From: CAYVIB01 sp964451365
GTDB lineage: Bacteria > Pseudomonadota > Gammaproteobacteria > Pseudomonadales > Cellvibrionaceae
Direction of reading: 5' to 3'
Assembly (NCBI GenBank): GCA_964451365.1
Contig: CAYVIB010000033.1
Location: forward strand, 1-57,650
Length of the DNA stretch: 57,650 bases
A program made the translations under genes and the position numbers. Of the stretch, positions 53,823 through 57,650 are shown piece by piece; the stretch's first letter is position 1; every line of letters begins with the position of its first letter. The notes beneath the pieces were generated by a model. The model was given only the letters and a program-made list of their open reading frames with translations, searched no databases and had not been told where the DNA came from.

Positions 53823-56800
53823 ATGGTAGACCAAGCTGGAAACGGTACGGCGATAGTCGTGGGTAAAGTGGCTGGTACGGAAGGCTATGTATTTATAGTC
53901 CAGAGCGACGGTACCCGGCATCTGGTGGAAGCCGGAGAGGAAGTGCGCATCGGGCAGACGCTGGAAACATTGGGCGGTGGTGCGGTTGTCGTCACTCTCG
54001 CCAACAACAAATCATTCAGTCTTGGTCAAAATCAGGAACTCACCATTGACCAGCGGTTAATTAAACTGCTGGAGGAAATCAAGAAAGAAGATTCCCTCGA
54101 CGAAGCGATAAATTTTGATTTGATTGCCCAGGCATTCGAAAGCGGACAGAACATTGAAGACATCCTGCCCGCAACCGCCGCCGGTGGTGATAACGCGCCC
54201 GTTTCCAGCAGTTCTGCCGGTGCATCGGCCGCGAGGATTCAACGAACCGCGGGTGAAGTCACACCGGAAAGCGGGTTTGAAACAGAAGCGCTTGTAAATA
54301 ATACCGAAGAGTTCAATTCTCCCGACATTAATGACGGATTTGTTCCATCAGTTGAAAACCCGGCAGGAAATTCCCGTCCCATTACCTTGGGTATTGGCGA
54401 CTTCACGGTTGACCAGGACCAGCAATATACCCTCGATCTGTCGCAGTATTTTTCTGATGCGGATACCGATCAGTCATTGACATATTCAGTGCAGAATCTT
54501 CCCGAAGGACTGACGTTTGATCCTGCCACGGGAATTATTTCCGGCAGTCCGACAAATGATTCGGCGCTGCTAAACGGCGGAGCTTATACCGTTGTCGTGA
54601 CTGCGACCGACAACTCTGATTCGGAAAATAGCTCGGTTGCGGCGTCTTTTAACTTTAATGTCAATAACCTGAATGACAGTCCCGTCGCGGGCGCATCAGT
54701 CGGTGTCGGCACTGTTGCCGAGGATACCACGCTGGAAATTTCGTTTGCCGATTTGTTGGCCGGTATCGAGGACATCGACGGCGACAGCCTTTCCGTCACT
54801 AATATTTCAGTTGCAAGTGGTGAAGGTGCCTTATCGATTAACGATGACGGAATTTATATTTATACCCCCAGCGCGAACTGGAACGGCGACGTAACATTCG
54901 AATATGTTATTGGCGACGGGCAAGGTGGACAGGTTACCAATACCGCAATCCTGACTGTTACTGCTGTCAATGACGTGCCGGTTGCCGTTAATGACGGCTT
55001 GATCGGGATGGAAATCAACACTTCATTGACACTGGATGTGCTTGCGAACGATTATGACGTTGATGGAGATACGTTAACGATTACCGGAGTTTCGGCGGGG
55101 CAGGGCACGGTAACCATTAATGGCGACGGTACGGTAACTTACGCTCCGAATCAGGATTTTATCGGACGGGATGTTCTTTCCTACACCATCTCCGATGGCA
55201 ATGGCGGTGAAGCGGGTTCACTCGCCCTGGTCAATATTATTGTCGGTAACGTAGCGCCAGTGATGGCGGATGACGCTTCCGTCACCGTACCCGAAAATAC
55301 GCTGGAGGTGGGAAATTTTGCCGCTTCCGATGCGGACGGCGATGCTATTACCTACAGCTTGAGCGGAAATGATGCTAGCCTTTTTACCATTGATGCCAAC
55401 GGCACTTTGTCCTTTATATCCGCGCCGGATTTTGAAACCAATCCCGGCCCGTTTTCAGTCACAATCACTGCCACCGATGACGGTATAGGCAATTTATCCG
55501 ATAGCCAGACATTAACGATTTCCGTATCGGATGCGCCTGAAAATACCGCGCCGACGCTGGGAGCGGATGTTATTGTTGATGTGGCTGAGAACACGTTGGA
55601 CGTCGGTAATTTTGCCGCGACTGATACTGAAGGGAACAATATTACTTATGCCGTGGGTGGTACAGACGCGGCATTGTTCAGTATTGATGCGGAAGGTAAC
55701 CTGAGTTTTATTTCTATTCCGGATTATGAGGCCAATCCAGGCCCATTTAATGTAACCATCACTGCCACCGATGATGGAGAGGGCGCTCTTAGCCGCTCAC
55801 AAGATATTACGGTTAATCTAACCAACGTTATCGAAAACAGCACTCCGATTTTGGGTGCCGATGTATCTGTTGATGTAGCTGAGAACACGACAGCGGTGGG
55901 TAACTTTGCAGCCACCGATACTGAGGGCGGCAACGTCTCCTACACGTTAAGCGGTACCGATGCGGCGCTGTTTAGTATCGATGCAGCCGGCAACCTGAGC
56001 TTCGTTTCAGCACCGGACTATGAGACTAGCCCCGGTCCGTTTAGTGTTACGGTCACCGCGACCGATGATGGTGAGGGCACGCTGAGTGACTCGCAGAACA
56101 TAACGATCAATGTTACGAACGGGATCGAGAACACCGCACCGGTTCTGGGAGCGGATACATCTGTTGATGTGGCTGAGAACACGACAGCGGTAGGTGATTT
56201 TGCCGCTACGGATGCTGAGAGCGATAACATCGTGTACAGCTTAAGCGGTGCAGACGCTGCGTTGTTTACCATCGACAGCAGTGGCAACTTGTCTTTCCTG
56301 GCAGCACCGGACTACGAAACCAATGCTGGCCCGTTCAATGTCACGGTCACCACCATCGACGACGGTGAAGGTACTCTTAGCAGTTCTCAGGATATCACGG
56401 TCAACGTGACCAACGTTGTTGAAAACACCACTCCGGTTCTGGGTGCTAATGCGTCTGTTGACGTGGCTGAAAATACGACAGCAGTGGGCAGCTTTGCAGC
56501 CACCGATGCTGAGTACGATAACGTTACCTACAGCTTAAGTGGTACGGATACCGCCTTGTTTACCATCGACAACAGTGGCAATTTGTCTTTCCTGGCGGCA
56601 CCGGACTACGAAACCAATGCTGGCCCGTTCAATGTTACGGTCACCGCCACCGATGATGGTGAAGCCACCCTGAGCAGTTCTCAAGATATTACGGTCAATA
56701 TTACCAACTTTATTGAAAATACGGCTCCGGTTCTTGGTTCTGACATCTCGGTGGATGTTGCAGAGAATACTACGACCGTAGGTAATTTTGCAGCCACCGA

Positions 56801-57650
56801 TACTGAGAGCGACAACATTACTTACACGTTAAGTGGAACCGATGCGGCGTTGTTTAGCATTGATGCAGCCGGCAACCTGAGTTTCGTTTCAGCTCCGGAC
56901 TACGAAACCAATCCAGGTCCGTTTAGTGTCACGGTCACTGCGACCGATGATGGTGAAGGCACGTTGAGTGATTCGCAGAACATTACGATCAACGTCACCA
57001 ATGTTATTGAAAACACGGCTCCGGCACTTGGTTCTGACACCTCGGTGGATGTTGCAGAGAATACTACGACCGTAGGCAATTTTGCAGCCGCCGATGCTGA
57101 GAGCGACAACATCACGTACAACTTAAGTGGCGCGGATGCTGCGTTGTTTACTATCGACAGCAGCGGCAATGTGTCTTTCCTGGCGGCACCAGACTACGAA
57201 ATCAACCCTGGTCCATTCAATGTCACGGTTACCGCCACCGACGACGGCGAAGGCATCCTGAGCAGTACTCAAGATATTAAGGTCAATGTTACCAACGTTA
57301 TTGAAAACACCGCTCCGGTGTTAGGTGCCGATGCATCGGTTGATGTCGCCGAGAATACGACGTCGGTAGGTAACTTTGCCGCTTCGGATGCTGAAGGTGA
57401 TAACGTTACTTATAGCTTAAGCGGCATCGATGCAGCGCTGTTTGGTATTGATGCCTCAGGCAATTTGAGCTTTGTTTCGATCCCGGATTATGAGACTAGT
57501 CCCGGCCCGTTCAATGTTACGGTCACCGCCACCGATGATGGTGAAGCCACCCTGAGCAGTTCTCAAGATATTACGGTCAATGTTACCAACGTTATTGAAA
57601 ACACGGCTCCGGCTCTTGGTCCTGACACCTCGGTGGATGTTGCAGAGAAT
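53823..57650 (+). CDS. lapA: Giant LapA-type biofilm adhesin with cadherin-like repeats (3' partial)
   Basis: The frame from ATG 53823 stays open for 1276 codons to the right edge. Residues 1-~110 resemble the LapA retention module (VVGKVAGTEGYVFIVQSDG, here GKVAGTEGYVFIVQSDG, then EEVRIGQTLETLGGG), which jams in the TolC pore. TAAG at residues 118-121 is the LapG-type cleavage site. A dystroglycan/cadherin-like domain (about 180-280) and two tandem-95/VCBS-like domains (about 285-485) follow, then 98-residue cadherin-like repeats with VAENT and PDYE motifs. RTX and C-terminal secretion signals should lie outside the window. It begins 40 bp after the channel gene with a weak ribosome-binding site. 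Surface retention is probably controlled by c-di-GMP through LapD/LapG, which are not seen here. Confidence 0.92.
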   Translation, partial: MVDQAGNGTAIVVGKVAGTEGYVFIVQSDGTRHLVEAGEEVRIGQTLETLGGGAVVVTLANNKSFSLGQNQELTIDQRLIKLLEEIKKEDSLDEAINFDLIAQAFESGQNIEDILPATAAGGDNAPVSSSSAGASAARIQRTAGEVTPESGFETEALVNNTEEFNSPDINDGFVPSVENPAGNSRPITLGIGDFTVDQDQQYTLDLSQYFSDADTDQSLTYSVQNLPEGLTFDPATGIISGSPTNDSALLNGGAYTVVVTATDNSDSENSSVAASFNFNVNNLNDSPVAGASVGVGTVAEDTTLEISFADLLAGIEDIDGDSLSVTNISVASGEGALSINDDGIYIYTPSANWNGDVTFEYVIGDGQGGQVTNTAILTVTAVNDVPVAVNDGLIGMEINTSLTLDVLANDYDVDGDTLTITGVSAGQGTVTINGDGTVTYAPNQDFIGRDVLSYTISDGNGGEAGSLALVNIIVGNVAPVMADDASVTVPENTLEVGNFAASDADGDAITYSLSGNDASLFTIDANGTLSFISAPDFETNPGPFSVTITATDDGIGNLSDSQTLTISVSDAPENTAPTLGADVIVDVAENTLDVGNFAATDTEGNNITYAVGGTDAALFSIDAEGNLSFISIPDYEANPGPFNVTITATDDGEGALSRSQDITVNLTNVIENSTPILGADVSVDVAENTTAVGNFAATDTEGGNVSYTLSGTDAALFSIDAAGNLSFVSAPDYETSPGPFSVTVTATDDGEGTLSDSQNITINVTNGIENTAPVLGADTSVDVAENTTAVGDFAATDAESDNIVYSLSGADAALFTIDSSGNLSFLAAPDYETNAGPFNVTVTTIDDGEGTLSSSQDITVNVTNVVENTTPVLGANASVDVAENTTAVGSFAATDAEYDNVTYSLSGTDTALFTIDNSGNLSFLAAPDYETNAGPFNVTVTATDDGEATLSSSQDITVNITNFIENTAPVLGSDISVDVAENTTTVGNFAATDTESDNITYTLSGTDAALFSIDAAGNLSFVSAPDYETNPGPFSVTVTATDDGEGTLSDSQNITINVTNVIENTAPALGSDTSVDVAENTTTVGNFAAADAESDNITYNLSGADAALFTIDSSGNVSFLAAPDYEINPGPFNVTVTATDDGEGILSSTQDIKVNVTNVIENTAPVLGADASVDVAENTTSVGNFAASDAEGDNVTYSLSGIDAALFGIDASGNLSFVSIPDYETSPGPFNVTVTATDDGEATLSSSQDITVNVTNVIENTAPALGPDTSVDVAEN
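54174..54185 (+). other. TAAG codons: predicted LapG periplasmic protease site
   Basis: acc gcc gcc ggt encodes Thr-Ala-Ala-Gly at residues 118-121 of the adhesin, just after the helical retention region. This tetrapeptide at this distance from the N-terminus is the known cleavage motif of LapA-type adhesins. Confidence 0.75.
55278..57650 (+). repeat. 294-bp tandem repeats (98-residue cadherin-like units), eight full plus one partial
   Basis: Units start at 55278, 55572, 55866, 56160, 56454, 56748, 57042, 57336 and 57630. The first two are diverged. Later units fall into two subtypes: SIDAAGNLSFVSAPDYE...DSQNITIN (55866, 56748) and TIDSSGNLSFLAAPDYE...SSQDITVN (56160, 56454, 57042), with 57336 intermediate. 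The array continues beyond the window. Confidence 0.93.

Overview
The window looks like chromosomal DNA of a polysaccharide-degrading gammaproteobacterium, probably of the Cellvibrionaceae (Cellvibrio, Teredinibacter or Saccharophagus type). The reasons are the pncC-recA-recX block with a LexA box, a xyloglucan locus arranged like that of Cellvibrio japonicus, the Lap-type adhesin export system, and the many large secreted proteins with calcium-binding repeats. No rRNA, tRNA, CRISPR array, integrase or transposase was seen.

Region 1 (1-22470, plus strand) is a tightly spaced array of very large secreted proteins. It holds a >2380-residue protein with thrombospondin type 3 repeats and a beta-propeller (5' end outside the window), two SurA/parvulin-like lipoproteins, a 1741-residue protein with a duplicated module, and a 2369-residue protein whose C-terminal part carries a PD-(D/E)XK nuclease signature. 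Two small AT-rich genes follow and are immunity candidates. A minus-strand signal peptidase (22467-23147) and a frameshifted remnant of the giant toxin gene (23237-23878) close the region. Reading this as a polymorphic-toxin or contact-dependent system with its own chaperones is inference. It is the best candidate here for something undescribed.

Region 2 (24318-42290, plus strand) joins xyloglucan side-chain removal to L-fucose catabolism. It encodes a TonB-dependent receptor, a broken tryptophan-halogenase-like gene, GH95 alpha-L-fucosidase, GH35 beta-galactosidase, PA14-containing GH31 alpha-xylosidase, FucP, L-fuconolactonase, an IclR regulator, an aldo/keto-reductase L-fucose dehydrogenase, a split UxaA-type dehydratase, an SDR and a FAH-family hydrolase. 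Together these would strip Fuc-Gal-Xyl side chains and take fucose through the non-phosphorylative route to pyruvate and lactate.

Region 3 (42363-48349) is housekeeping: a DUF4124 protein, pncC, SOS-controlled recA, recX, a three-gene operon of small membrane or stress proteins (DUF883/YqjD type, phage-holin type, DUF3618), and a small cytoplasmic protein.

Region 4 (48630 to the end, plus strand) is a Lap-type I secretion system: ABC transporter with degenerate C39-like domain, HlyD-family adaptor, TolC-family outer-membrane protein, and the start of a giant adhesin. The adhesin has a LapA-type N-terminal retention region with a TAAG protease site, then 294-bp tandem cadherin-like repeats that run off the right edge. 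A near-perfect CRP-type site lies in the tolC leader.
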